A stretch of 15,453 nt of DNA from assembly GCA_900754775.1 (NCBI GenBank), contig CAAEDZ010000167.1, positions 1 to 15,453 on the forward strand. The letters are read 5' to 3'. Below the pieces are notes generated by a model. That model searched no databases and was not told the origin of the DNA. It worked only from the letters and a program-made list of their open reading frames with translations. Positions 6,999 through 15,184 of this stretch are shown here, one piece after another. The DNA comes from Clostridia bacterium. Its GTDB lineage: Bacteria > Bacillota_A > Clostridia > Christensenellales > Aristaeellaceae. Positions within the stretch are counted from its first letter, which is position 1; every line of letters starts with the position of its first letter. The translations under genes were made by a program, and so were the position numbers.

Positions 6999-7089
6999 CT
7001 TCAACGTATCGAAACAGTCCGGCGGCGGGCTTGCCGCCAAAAGCCGCAAACGCCTGCGCCCAGGGGTGCAAACGCCCCGCCCGCCGGGT

Positions 7090-8526
7090 TTATTTCTCCG
7101 TGTCGTAGGCGCACTGGGCCAGCGCGGCGGTGATGGTCTTTTCGTAGGCCTCGTGGCCGTACTTGTCCACCTCGCCCTTGTCCTTGGGGCCGTGAGTGAG
7201 GCACCCCGCGCCGCCGATGCAGCCGCCCACGCAGGCCATGCCCTCGATGAAGTTCTCCTTGAGAAGGTTCTTCTGCTTCTTGAGCAGGGCCACGCGGCAG
7301 GCCTCGATGCCGTCGCAGGGGATGGGGTTGACGATGAAATCGCTGCCCTGCTCCTTGAGGGCCTGCTTCACCGCGTCGGTCAGGCCGCCGCTGCGCGCGA
7401 AGATGCGGCCAAAGTAGCTGGCATTGTCCAGCACGTCCTCGTCGAGGGCGGGCAGGTCGAGATCCTTGCTGTCAAACCACGCCTGCAGCTCCTCGAAGGT
7501 GAGCACGCAGTCGATCCAGGGGCGTACCTCCTCGCGCTGGAACTCCTGCTTCTTGGCCGTGCAGGGACCGATGAAGATGATCTTGGCGTCGGGGTCGGTG
7601 CCCTTGATGAAGCGCGCCACCTCGGCCATGGGGGAGAGGTTGTGGCTGACGAAGGGCCTGAGCGTGGGGAAGCTCTTTTCAATGTAGCTGACGAAGGCGG
7701 GGCAGCAGCTGGAGGTGAGGAAGCCCTTCTCGGCCAGCTCCCTGGCCTCGCGGTAGGAGACCATGTCCGCGCCCAGCGCCGCCTCCACGACGCTGAAGAA
7801 TCCCAGCTGCTTGAGGCCCATGATTACCTGCCCCAGCTTGGCATACACGAACTGGCTGGAGATGGAGGGGGCCACGACGGCGTAGACCTTGTATTTCTGG
7901 TTGTTTTCGCTGTCGCGGATGATGTGGATGGCGTCCAGCAGAAAGCTCTTGTCCTGAATGGCGCCGAAGGGGCACTGATACACGCACGCGCCGCAGGCGA
8001 TGCACTTGCTGTCGTCGATATGCGCCACATGGTTTTCGCCCTGCTGGATGGCTTTGACCTTGCACGCGCGCTCGCAGGGGCGCACATGGTTCTGAATGGC
8101 GCTGTAGGGACAGACGGAGGCGCATTTGCCGCAGTTGATGCACTTGTCGGGGTCGATGTGGGCGTGATGGTTGTCGTCAAAGGAGATCGCGCCGCGCGGG
8201 CAGGCGCTGGAGCAGCGGTGCGCGATGCAGCCGCGGCAGTCGGGCCCCACGCGGTAGCCGCTGACGGGGCACTCGTCGCAGGCGATGCCGATGACCTCGA
8301 TCACGTTGGGGTTTTTCTTGTCGCCGCCCATGGCGATCTTCACGCGCTCGGCCACGATGGCGCGCTCCTTGTAGATGCAGCAGCGCATGGTGCTCCTGGG
8401 GCCGGGGGAGATCACCTTGGGGATGTCCAGATAGCAGTCCTGGAGCGTCCCGGCATAGTCGTGGCGCGCGACCTCCTTGAGCACCTTGTACTTGAGCTTT
8501 TGAACGTAGGTGTCAAACAGCAGCAT
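7090..8526 (-). CDS. hydA2: [FeFe] hydrogenase HydA2 (monomeric, ferredoxin-linked type)
   Basis: A 478-residue iron-sulfur hydrogenase expected to reduce protons to H2 with electrons from reduced ferredoxin in the cytoplasm. The N-terminal 190 residues are rich in Cys: ACDECP (82-87), CRGCIAHRCSSACP (97-110), CINCGKCASVCP (129-140), CERAC (151-155) and CIACGACVYQCP (175-186), so several [4Fe-4S] clusters are likely. The H-cluster motifs follow: TSSCCPAF (271-278), IGPCTAKKQEF (319-329) and EGMACVGGCIGGAG (428-441). These variants and the Cys-rich front fit the group B/HydA2 branch rather than the bifurcating HydABC type, and no NADH-binding subunit lies nearby. I chose the ATG at 8526 (MLLFDTYVQKLKYKVLKEVA) because GGAGG lies 11 bases upstream; an in-frame ATG at 8544 has no ribosome site. 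It is the last gene of the operon, 24 bases after the phosphatase gene. Confidence 0.93.
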   Translation of the reverse strand: MLLFDTYVQKLKYKVLKEVARHDYAGTLQDCYLDIPKVISPGPRSTMRCCIYKERAIVAERVKIAMGGDKKNPNVIEVIGIACDECPVSGYRVGPDCRGCIAHRCSSACPRGAISFDDNHHAHIDPDKCINCGKCASVCPYSAIQNHVRPCERACKVKAIQQGENHVAHIDDSKCIACGACVYQCPFGAIQDKSFLLDAIHIIRDSENNQKYKVYAVVAPSISSQFVYAKLGQVIMGLKQLGFFSVVEAALGADMVSYREARELAEKGFLTSSCCPAFVSYIEKSFPTLRPFVSHNLSPMAEVARFIKGTDPDAKIIFIGPCTAKKQEFQREEVRPWIDCVLTFEELQAWFDSKDLDLPALDEDVLDNASYFGRIFARSGGLTDAVKQALKEQGSDFIVNPIPCDGIEACRVALLKKQKNLLKENFIEGMACVGGCIGGAGCLTHGPKDKGEVDKYGHEAYEKTITAALAQCAYDTEK

Positions 8527-8550
8527 AGACGATGATTCCTCCATCCGATT

Positions 8551-9723
8551 TTAGAAGTAGGAAAGGCGAACGTGTTTGCCCATTTTCCTGAGGCAGTCGG
8601 CCAGGCTGGTAATCAGCTGCTGCTTGATGCCGAAGGTGATGGGCAGGTTGGGGTTCTGGTGCGCGGGGTTGATGGCGCGGCCCACGAAGAAATTGACGTC
8701 GGTCGCGTTTTCAAACAGCTCGCGGGCAATCAGGCTCGCGCCGTCCTTCTGGGTGGCCCAGACGGAGGCCAGCTTCGCCTGATCCAGAAAGTCCTCGGCG
8801 TAGGTGAGCACCTTGGAGAGGGTAATCACGCCCTCGGTGGTCAAATCGACGCCCTTGATGCGGCTGATGGGCGGCACGTCGGGGTCGTGGTAGTCCAGCG
8901 AGGCGATGATGGGCTGGCCCAGGTAACGGGAGACGACGTTGCTGGTGGTGCCGCCGCAGACGATCTTGGTGCCCTCTTTGGAAAAGAAGAGGTTCATCAT
9001 GCGCACGTCGTCCTCCTTATGCTCGGGCGGGCCGACCACGAGGTTCACCGGATGGCGGCTGCGCACGCGCACCACGGCCACGGTGGTATCATCGCCCGGC
9101 GAGCCGCCGTAGAGGCGGTCGCACTCGTCGATAATCAGCCCGGCGGTGAACTTGGCGCTGTTTTCGGGCAGATAGTTGGCGATGGCGTAGTCGGCGATGG
9201 AGTCGCGCGTCCAGCCGAAGTTCATCAGGTCCCCCACGCCGGCATACTCCGCGCCGTCGCTCATGGCGATGAACACATCGTCCAGCTCGATAGGGAAGGT
9301 GCTCTCCCAGATGGTCTTGCCCGACAAAACGCGCGTCACCCTGGGATAGTCGAAGAGCTCGCCCTTGCGCAGCACGATGGTGGCGGGGTTGTCAAACTGG
9401 ATGATGTGCGCGGTTTTGTTGTCCAGAATCCGGATGATGGTAAAGGTGGAATAGGCCACCTTGCGCACGCTGCACACCGGCAGGGTGCTTGCGATGGTGG
9501 AGACGCACTCCTCCAGCGGGATGCCGCCGGAGATCATGGTGCAGAGAATCTTGCTGGTGAGGGTGGAGAGGATGTTGGCCTTGACCCCGCTGCCCAGGCC
9601 GTCGGCCAGCACCAGCGTGAGGTCCTCGTCCCCGCCGCCGGCCAGCTCCACCTTGTCGCCGCAGAGGGTTTCGCCGTGCTTGTTCATGCTGATGGAGCCG
9701 GTTTCAATCCACAGGTCATTCAT
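8551..9723 (-). CDS. SpoIIE/PP2C-type serine/threonine phosphatase with extra C-terminal domain
   Basis: A 390-residue protein. The N-terminal half (about 1-222) is a PP2C domain of the SpoIIE type, with the metal-binding Asp residues in CGDK (21-24), LADGLGSG (39-46), MSDGAEYAGVG (154-164) and GDDTTVAVVRV (210-220). It should remove phosphate from Ser/Thr of a partner protein. Residues 225-390 form a second domain I cannot name, with the conserved-looking stretches VVGPPEHKEDD and KIVCGGTTSNVVSRYLG. The ATG at 9723 overlaps the end of hydS by eight bases, so the two are translationally coupled; an ATG at 9735 lacks a spaced ribosome site. In R. albus a Ser/Thr phosphatase gene sits in the same hydS-hydA2 transcript. 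The substrate is unknown; no STAS anti-anti-sigma gene is in this window. Confidence 0.9.
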   Translation of the reverse strand: MNDLWIETGSISMNKHGETLCGDKVELAGGGDEDLTLVLADGLGSGVKANILSTLTSKILCTMISGGIPLEECVSTIASTLPVCSVRKVAYSTFTIIRILDNKTAHIIQFDNPATIVLRKGELFDYPRVTRVLSGKTIWESTFPIELDDVFIAMSDGAEYAGVGDLMNFGWTRDSIADYAIANYLPENSAKFTAGLIIDECDRLYGGSPGDDTTVAVVRVRSRHPVNLVVGPPEHKEDDVRMMNLFFSKEGTKIVCGGTTSNVVSRYLGQPIIASLDYHDPDVPPISRIKGVDLTTEGVITLSKVLTYAEDFLDQAKLASVWATQKDGASLIARELFENATDVNFFVGRAINPAHQNPNLPITFGIKQQLITSLADCLRKMGKHVRLSYF

Positions 9724-11383
9724 GGGCCATCGCATCCTTTAGCTTGGTGAGGGCAATCTTGGTTTCGGCGGTGGTCTCGCCCAGCAGCGAGGCGATTTCC
9801 TGCACCACGCGCATCTGCTTTTCGATCACCTTGTCGGTGATTTCCACCGTCTGCCTGCGCAGCTCCGCATCCTGGCCGCGCAGGGTTTCCTGCTCGGTCA
9901 CGTCGCGCATGAGGGAGATCACGATGTGGTACTGCCGGTCGTAGAGGATGGTTTCGTCCACATAGAGCTCGTAATCGGCCAGGTAGTGCATGCGGGTGGT
10001 GGTGTGCAGGGCCGAGGTGATGATGTTCTGGTAATCTCCGGGGTTCAGGATGCGGACGATGTGCTCATGCAGGATGTCGTTTGCGTCCTTGAGCTTGAAC
10101 ATGCGCACCGCCGCGCGGTTGATCTGCTGCACCACCAGGTCCTCGTCCATAACGATGATGGCGTTGGGGGTGTTGTTGATGATGCTGTCGGAAAAGCTCT
10201 CGGCCTTCTCCTTGAGGAAGGGCAGGCACATCTCGATCTTGGCCTTGCCCTCCAGAATGGCGATGGCCTTGTCGCGGCAGGTGGGGTAGCCGCAGCTGCC
10301 GCAGTTGAGCTCCTTTTCGGGGCTGGTCTTGCCCATCTTGTAGAGCATGTCGTTGATGGCCTCGGACCCGAACTTGACCTTCTTGCCGCCCAGGAAGGGG
10401 TAGTTGTAGCTGATGGTATCGGGGGCGGCCACGTCAAAGCGCTGGTCGCCGGCAAAGGTGTCCACGCGCAGCGCGCCCTTGAGGCGGCGCTCGGCATGCT
10501 CGCGGATGCAGGGGCCGTTGACGCAGCTGCCCTCGCAGGCGCTCATCTCGATAAAGACGTTGCCGAACTGGCTGTTTTCCAGCTCGTCAAACACGGCGCG
10601 GCAGTTGTCCACGCCGTCGATGGCGATGCGGCGGTATCCCTCCACCTTGTCGGTGGCCTTGAGCACGCCGCCGGTGGCGGGATAAAAGCGCGCGCGCTTG
10701 CCGTCGCCCGGCTCCACATGGTCGGTGGGCAGCTCGATATGCTCGGCGGCCAGCCAGTCGCGCAGCTCGTCGTAGGTGAGGGCGATATCGGTATAGGGGC
10801 TCTCGTCGGCCTCGGCCTTTTTGGCGATGCACGGGCCGATGAACACCGTAAACGCCTCCGGGTTCTGCTCCTTGATGGCCTTGCAGTGCGCCTGCATGGG
10901 GGTGAGCACCTTGGCCAGGTGGGGGAGCATGGTGGGGTAATACTTCTGGATGAGCATGTTGATGGAAGGGCAGCAGCTGGAAATGAGCACGCGCTGCTTG
11001 CCCTCGCGCATGATGCGCGCGTACTCGTCGCTGACCAGCTGCGCGCCCACGGCGGTTTCCTGCACCTCGGCAAAGCCCAGGCGCTTGAGGGCGTCCGCCA
11101 TCACGTCCAGGGAGCGGATGCGGAAATCCGCGATGAAGGACGGGGCCAGGCTGCACACCACATGCCTGCCCGCGGCAATGGCCTCCTTGACGCGGGGCAC
11201 GTCATTGCGGACCTGCTTGGCCTTCTGGGGGCAGGCCACGAAGCAGTTGCCGCACAGGATGCACTCGTCGTGCACGATCTCGGCGGTGTTGTTGGCATAG
11301 GTGATCGCCTTGACCGAGCAGGTGCGGATGCACTTGTAGCAGTCCGCGCAGTTGTTTTCGTTGAGGTTGAGCACTTCAAGCAT
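9716..11383 (-). CDS. hydS: HydS, PAS-linked putative H2-sensing [FeFe] hydrogenase
   Basis: A 555-residue protein. Two [4Fe-4S] motifs come first (CADCYKC 12-18 with Cys22; CILCGNCFVAC 41-51). A hydrogenase core follows with SSCCPSI (135-141), IGPCIAKKAE (182-191) and EMSACEGSC (279-287). In the last motif Ser281 stands where catalytic enzymes have Met, a change reported for sensory types. Residues 361-386 hold a further cluster site (CGSCGYPTCR ... Cys386), 395-500 a PAS domain (NNTPNAIIVMDEDLVVQQIN), and 505-550 a helical, probably coiled-coil tail. This is the group C HydS architecture, thought to sense H2 or redox state and signal through PAS. I chose the ATG at 11383 (MLEVLNLNEN) because GGAGG lies nine bases upstream; a longer frame from 11404 has none. 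It lies directly before the phosphatase gene, which it overlaps. Confidence 0.93.
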   Translation of the reverse strand: MLEVLNLNENNCADCYKCIRTCSVKAITYANNTAEIVHDECILCGNCFVACPQKAKQVRNDVPRVKEAIAAGRHVVCSLAPSFIADFRIRSLDVMADALKRLGFAEVQETAVGAQLVSDEYARIMREGKQRVLISSCCPSINMLIQKYYPTMLPHLAKVLTPMQAHCKAIKEQNPEAFTVFIGPCIAKKAEADESPYTDIALTYDELRDWLAAEHIELPTDHVEPGDGKRARFYPATGGVLKATDKVEGYRRIAIDGVDNCRAVFDELENSQFGNVFIEMSACEGSCVNGPCIREHAERRLKGALRVDTFAGDQRFDVAAPDTISYNYPFLGGKKVKFGSEAINDMLYKMGKTSPEKELNCGSCGYPTCRDKAIAILEGKAKIEMCLPFLKEKAESFSDSIINNTPNAIIVMDEDLVVQQINRAAVRMFKLKDANDILHEHIVRILNPGDYQNIITSALHTTTRMHYLADYELYVDETILYDRQYHIVISLMRDVTEQETLRGQDAELRRQTVEITDKVIEKQMRVVQEIASLLGETTAETKIALTKLKDAMAHE

Positions 11384-11424
11384 GGGCAGCTTCCTCCAAT
11401 GCAAAGGGATCAGAACAGGCCAAG

Positions 11425-11454
11425 GGGGCTGGCGTGAAAAAGCGCGTCAGCCCC
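11425..11454 (-). other. intercistronic stem-loop between the [2Fe-2S] gene and hydS
   Basis: GGGGCTG (11425-11431) pairs with CAGCCCC (11448-11454); the stem continues through CGTG/CGCG to about 12 bp with G-T wobbles and a 6-base loop. On the coding (minus) strand no T-run follows, so it is unlikely to terminate. It may mark an RNA-processing or stability point inside the operon. Confidence 0.6.
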
Positions 11455-11469
11455 GTATGGATCTCACGG

Positions 11470-11712
11470 TTATTTGAGCCGGGGGAGGACCTCGTTTTCA
11501 AAGAAGGCTTTGGTGTCCTCGGGCCTCAGGGAGAAGGGCTCGTCGTCCACGGTGACGCACACGCCGTTCTGGCAGTTGCCCATGCAGAACTTGCCGGCCA
11601 GCTCAATCTTGTCCTTGAGGCCGCCTTCCGCCACCAGACGCTGAAGCTCCTCCACGATCTGGCGCGAGCCCTTGAGGTGGCAGCTGGAACCGATACAGAT
11701 GGTGATCTTCAT
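11470..11712 (-). CDS. small thioredoxin-like [2Fe-2S] ferredoxin (NuoE/HydC-like)
   Basis: An 80-residue protein with four Cys spaced as in the thioredoxin-like [2Fe-2S] fold: CIGSSC (6-11) and CMGNC (43-47), followed by QNGVCVTVDDEPF. This is the fold of NuoE and of HydA-associated [2Fe-2S] subunits, but without the helical N-terminal part of NuoE, so it is a stand-alone electron carrier or redox module. AAAGGAGC precedes the ATG with normal spacing. It lies between the kinase gene and hydS. It may carry electrons to or from HydS or HydA2; that is an inference from position. It is bracketed by two intercistronic hairpins. Confidence 0.88.
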   Translation of the reverse strand: MKITICIGSSCHLKGSRQIVEELQRLVAEGGLKDKIELAGKFCMGNCQNGVCVTVDDEPFSLRPEDTKAFFENEVLPRLK

Positions 11713-11755
11713 AACAGGTTTGCTCCTTTGCTGGGTTTTGATCGCCGTATCCTTA

Positions 11756-11773
11756 CGCCCCAGGACCGGGGCG
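11756..11773 (-). other. intercistronic stem-loop between the kinase and [2Fe-2S] genes
   Basis: CGCCCC (11756-11761) and GGGGCG (11768-11773) form a perfect 6-bp stem with a 6-base loop, just after the kinase stop codon. No T-run follows on the minus strand, so read-through into the small [2Fe-2S] gene is expected, perhaps with altered message stability. Confidence 0.5.
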
Positions 11774-11781
11774 CGAAACGC

Positions 11782-12531
11782 TTATTCGTAGTCCACCACA
11801 TTGACCCAGTGCAGGAGGAACTCGCGCTCCTCCGCGCGGCCCTTCACGCTCTGGCTGGCGGCCACGATGGGAATCCACTTCTGCACATACTGCCGGGCGG
11901 TATCGCTCTTTTTGCAGAACAGGTGGAGGTAGCTTTCCGCCCCGTCGATGTCGCCCGCGAGCCAGAACAGCAGGTACGTGCGGGCCGCGTCGGCGCTGGC
12001 GTTGCCCTGCGTGGCGTGGGACCAGTCCAGGATGAAGGCCTCGCCGTCGTCGCGCAGGATGATGTTCTTGGGATCGAAGTCGCCGTGGCAGAGCTTCTTG
12101 TGGTTGGGCATGCCCTGCAATCGCGCGTGCAGCTCGTAGCGGGTGGTGGCGTCCAGACCGGTTTCGTCGATCTTGCGGTTCATCTTGTCCTTGAGCTTGC
12201 CCAGCAGCGGGCAGGTCTGCGCGTGCATTTTCAGCTGCAGATCCACGAACAGATCCATATATTCGTCACGCCGGTCGGGGTTTTCCTCCATGAGCCGGGC
12301 GAGGGTTTTGCCGGGGATGAAATCGCTGACGATGGCCCACTTGCCCCCCACCGTGCACACCTCGTGCAGGCGGGGGATGTTGAGGGCGGTTTCCTCCACG
12401 CGGGCCTGGTTGAGCGCCTCGTTGAGGACGTCGGCCTTGCTGTAGTCGCTGTCAAACACCTTGATGGCCAGATGGCCGTCGCGGTAAACGGTCTTGTTGG
12501 TGCGGACCGCAATCACCTTGTCCAGTTTCAT
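11782..12531 (-). CDS. APH-fold protein kinase of the hydS operon
   Basis: A 249-residue kinase-fold protein. Ala-Ile-Lys24 in HLAIKVF fits the ATP-binding Lys. LCHGDFDPKNIIL (147-159) is the catalytic loop in aminoglycoside-phosphotransferase style (Asp151, Asn156), and ILDWSHA (167-173) supplies the metal-binding Asp169. The family includes small-molecule and protein kinases. The operon also has a PP2C phosphatase, and in R. albus the matching gene is called a Ser/Thr protein kinase, so a protein substrate is plausible but unproven. The ATG at 12531 has AAGGAGG nine bases upstream and begins 14 bases after the adhE stop; a longer frame from 12636 would overlap adhE and lacks this site. Antibiotic resistance is unlikely in this context. 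Confidence 0.85.
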   Translation of the reverse strand: MKLDKVIAVRTNKTVYRDGHLAIKVFDSDYSKADVLNEALNQARVEETALNIPRLHEVCTVGGKWAIVSDFIPGKTLARLMEENPDRRDEYMDLFVDLQLKMHAQTCPLLGKLKDKMNRKIDETGLDATTRYELHARLQGMPNHKKLCHGDFDPKNIILRDDGEAFILDWSHATQGNASADAARTYLLFWLAGDIDGAESYLHLFCKKSDTARQYVQKWIPIVAASQSVKGRAEEREFLLHWVNVVDYE

Positions 12532-12545
12532 GATAGCCGCCCTCC

Positions 12546-15161
12546 TTACTTGTTGGCCTCGGCGCCGTAGTAGGCGCGCAGGTACATCTGCTTGATTTCC
12601 TTCATCAGCGGATAGCGCGGGTTGGCGCCGGTGCACTGGTCGTCAAACGCCTGCTCCACCATCTCATCCAGACGATTCAGGAAGTCGTTTTCATCAATGC
12701 CATAGTCGCGGATGGTGGGCTTGATGCCGATTTTTTCCTTCAGCTCGTCAACAGCGCGGATGAGGTTTTCCAGCTTCTCGCCGTCATCCTTGCCGCCCAG
12801 GCCCAGCGCGTCGGCGACCATCGCGTAGCGCGACAGCGTGTGCGGATGGTCGTACTGCGGGAAGGTGCCCATCTTGGTGGGAACCTCGGCGGCGTTGAAG
12901 CGGATGACCTCGTCGATCATGAGCGCGTTGGCCACGCCGTGGGGCAGGTGGTGGAAGGCGCCCAGCTTGTGCGCCATGGAGTGGCACACGCCCAGGAAGG
13001 CGTTGGCAAACGCCATGCCGGCCATGGTGGCGGCGTTGGCCATCTTCTCGCGGGCCTCGGCGTCGTTGGGGCCGTCCGTGTAGGCGCGGGGCAGATACTC
13101 GAAAATCATCTTCAGGCTCTGCAGGGCCAGGCCGTCGGTGTAGTCGGTGGCCATCATGCTGGCGATGGCCTCCAGGTCGTGCGTCACGGCGTCGATGCCG
13201 CTGGCGCTGGTCAGCCCCCTGGGCGCGTTCATCATCATGTCCGCGTCCACGATGGCCATCTTGGGCATGAGTTCATAGTCGGCCAGCGGATACTTGACGC
13301 CGGTGTCCTGATCGGTGATGACCGCAAAGGGCGTGACCTCGCTGCCGGTGCCGGCGGTGGTGGGGATGGCGATGAAGTACGCCTTTTCGCCCATGCGGGG
13401 GAAGGTGTAGGTGCGCTTGCGGATGTCGCAGAAGCGCATGGCCATGTCCAGGAAGTCCGCGTCCGGATGCTCGTAGAGCACCCACATGATCTTGGCCGCG
13501 TCCATGGCGCTGCCGCCGCCGATGGCGATGATGCAGTCGGGCTGGAAGGCGGTCATGGCGGCCGCGCCCTCCTTGGCGGAGGCGAGGCTGGGGTCGGGCG
13601 CCACGTCAAAGAAGGTGGTGTGGGTGATGCCCATCTCGTCCAGACGGTCGGTCACGGCCTTGGTGTAGCCGTTGTGATAGAGGAAGCTGTCGGTGACGAT
13701 AAAGACCTTCTTCTTGCCCAGCACCTCTTTCAGCTCGCGCAGGGCCACGGGCAGGCAGCCCTTCTTGATGTACACCTTTTCAGGCGCGCGGAACCACAGC
13801 ATGTTCTCTCTCCTCTCGGCGACGGTCTTGATGTTGAGCAGGTGCTTCACGCCAACGTTCTCGCTGACGGAGTTGCCGCCCCAGGAGCCGCAGCCCAGCG
13901 TGAGGGAGGGGGCCAGCTTGAAATTGTACAGATCGCCGATGCCGCCCTGCGAGGAGGGGGTGTTGACCACGATGCGGCAGGTTTCCATCTTCTCGGCGAA
14001 GCGCATGAGCTTTTCGCGCTGGGTGTTGGGGTTGAGGTAGACGCTGGCGGTATGGCCGTGGCCGCCGTCCTCGATGAGGCGCTCGGCCTTGGCCATGGCG
14101 TCGTCAAAGTCCTTTGCGCGGTACATGGCCAGCACGGGGGAGAGCTTTTCGTGGGCGAACTCCTCGCTGAGATCGACGCTCTCGACCTCGCCGATGAGCA
14201 CCTTGTAGCGCTCGTCGATGTCCAGACCGGCCAGCTTTGCGATCTTGTGCGCGGGCTGGCCGACGATCTTGGCGTTGAGGGAGCCGTTGATGATGATGGT
14301 CTTGCGCACCTTGTCCAGCTCCTCGCCCTCAAGGAAATAGCAGCCGCGGGCGGCGAACTCGGCGCGCACTTTGCCATAGATGCTCTCGGGCACGATCACG
14401 CTCTGCTCGGAGGCGCAGATCATGCCGTTGTCAAAGGTCTTGGAGTGGATGATGGAGTTGACCGCGAGCAGAATGTCCGCGCTTTCGTCGATGACGGCGG
14501 GCACGTTGCCCGCGCCCACGCCCAGCGCGGGCTTGCCGCTGGAGTAGGCCGAGCGCACCATGCCCGGGCCGCCCGTGGCCAACGTGCAGTCGCACTCGCA
14601 CATGATGAGGTTGGTCATCTCCAGGCTGGGCACGTCGATCCAGGAGATGATGTGCTCCGGCGCGCCGGCCGCCACCGCGGCCTCCAGCACGATGCGCGCG
14701 GCCTCGACCGTGCACTTCCTGGCGCGCGGGTGGGGGGAGATGATGATGCCGTTGCGGGTTTTCAGGCAGGCCAGCGTCTTGAAAATGGCCGTGGAGGTGG
14801 GGTTGGTGGTGGGAATCACCGCCGCGATCACGCCCAGAGGCTCGGCCAGGCGGGTGATGCCGTAGGCCTTGTCCTCCTCGATCACGCCGCAGGTCTTGAC
14901 GTCGCGGTAGGCATTGTATATATATTCGGAAGCAAAGTGGTTTTTGATGACCTTGTCCTCCACCACGCCCATGCCCGTCTCCTCGACGGCCATCTTGGCC
15001 AGCGGCAGGCGCATCTTGCCCGCGGCCATGGCTGCGGCGAAGAAAATGCGGTCGACCTGTTCCTGCGTAAACTCGGCATACGTTTTCTGCGCGGCCCGCA
15101 CCAGGGCAAGCTCTTCCTCCAGGCGTTCCACACGGTCCACAGGTTTGCGTGCATCAGTCAT
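12546..15161 (-). CDS. adhE: bifunctional acetaldehyde/alcohol dehydrogenase AdhE
   Basis: An 871-residue enzyme of normal AdhE length that turns acetyl-CoA into acetaldehyde and then ethanol, using two NADH. The aldehyde dehydrogenase half (about 1-440) has ALGVGAGNVP and the catalytic Cys249 (NGMICASEQ). The iron-dependent alcohol dehydrogenase half (about 460-871) has the NAD site IGGGSAMDAAK (547-557). Iron ligands fall at Asp657, His661, His727 and His741 (GIDAVTH, GVCHSMAH, LPHG), each four positions beyond those of E. coli AdhE. I chose the ATG at 15161 because AAAGGAGC lies upstream with good spacing; a start at 15227 would run across the Rex box. It is the first gene of the operon. 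Enzymes of this type can form long filaments (spirosomes). It consumes NADH under the same redox control as the hydrogenase genes downstream. Confidence 0.97.
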   Translation of the reverse strand: MTDARKPVDRVERLEEELALVRAAQKTYAEFTQEQVDRIFFAAAMAAGKMRLPLAKMAVEETGMGVVEDKVIKNHFASEYIYNAYRDVKTCGVIEEDKAYGITRLAEPLGVIAAVIPTTNPTSTAIFKTLACLKTRNGIIISPHPRARKCTVEAARIVLEAAVAAGAPEHIISWIDVPSLEMTNLIMCECDCTLATGGPGMVRSAYSSGKPALGVGAGNVPAVIDESADILLAVNSIIHSKTFDNGMICASEQSVIVPESIYGKVRAEFAARGCYFLEGEELDKVRKTIIINGSLNAKIVGQPAHKIAKLAGLDIDERYKVLIGEVESVDLSEEFAHEKLSPVLAMYRAKDFDDAMAKAERLIEDGGHGHTASVYLNPNTQREKLMRFAEKMETCRIVVNTPSSQGGIGDLYNFKLAPSLTLGCGSWGGNSVSENVGVKHLLNIKTVAERRENMLWFRAPEKVYIKKGCLPVALRELKEVLGKKKVFIVTDSFLYHNGYTKAVTDRLDEMGITHTTFFDVAPDPSLASAKEGAAAMTAFQPDCIIAIGGGSAMDAAKIMWVLYEHPDADFLDMAMRFCDIRKRTYTFPRMGEKAYFIAIPTTAGTGSEVTPFAVITDQDTGVKYPLADYELMPKMAIVDADMMMNAPRGLTSASGIDAVTHDLEAIASMMATDYTDGLALQSLKMIFEYLPRAYTDGPNDAEAREKMANAATMAGMAFANAFLGVCHSMAHKLGAFHHLPHGVANALMIDEVIRFNAAEVPTKMGTFPQYDHPHTLSRYAMVADALGLGGKDDGEKLENLIRAVDELKEKIGIKPTIRDYGIDENDFLNRLDEMVEQAFDDQCTGANPRYPLMKEIKQMYLRAYYGAEANK

Positions 15162-15184
15162 GCTGACCCAGCTCCTTTCTGATT

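Noticed and set aside
6982..11437. Long plus-strand open frames opposite hydA2, the phosphatase gene and hydS
   Set aside because: Same antisense artefact: biased composition, no ribosome sites, no recognisable motifs, and the opposite strand has full domain matches.
11782..12531. Aminoglycoside resistance gene, from the APH-like motifs
   Set aside because: Placement inside the hydS operon beside a phosphatase, and the match to the kinase gene position known from R. albus, argue for a signalling role.
12840..15182. A 780-codon open frame on the plus strand opposite adhE
   Set aside because: Its translation is Gly/Ala/Val/His-rich low-complexity with no domain, lies antisense to a clear AdhE, and is the expected shadow of a high-G+C gene.
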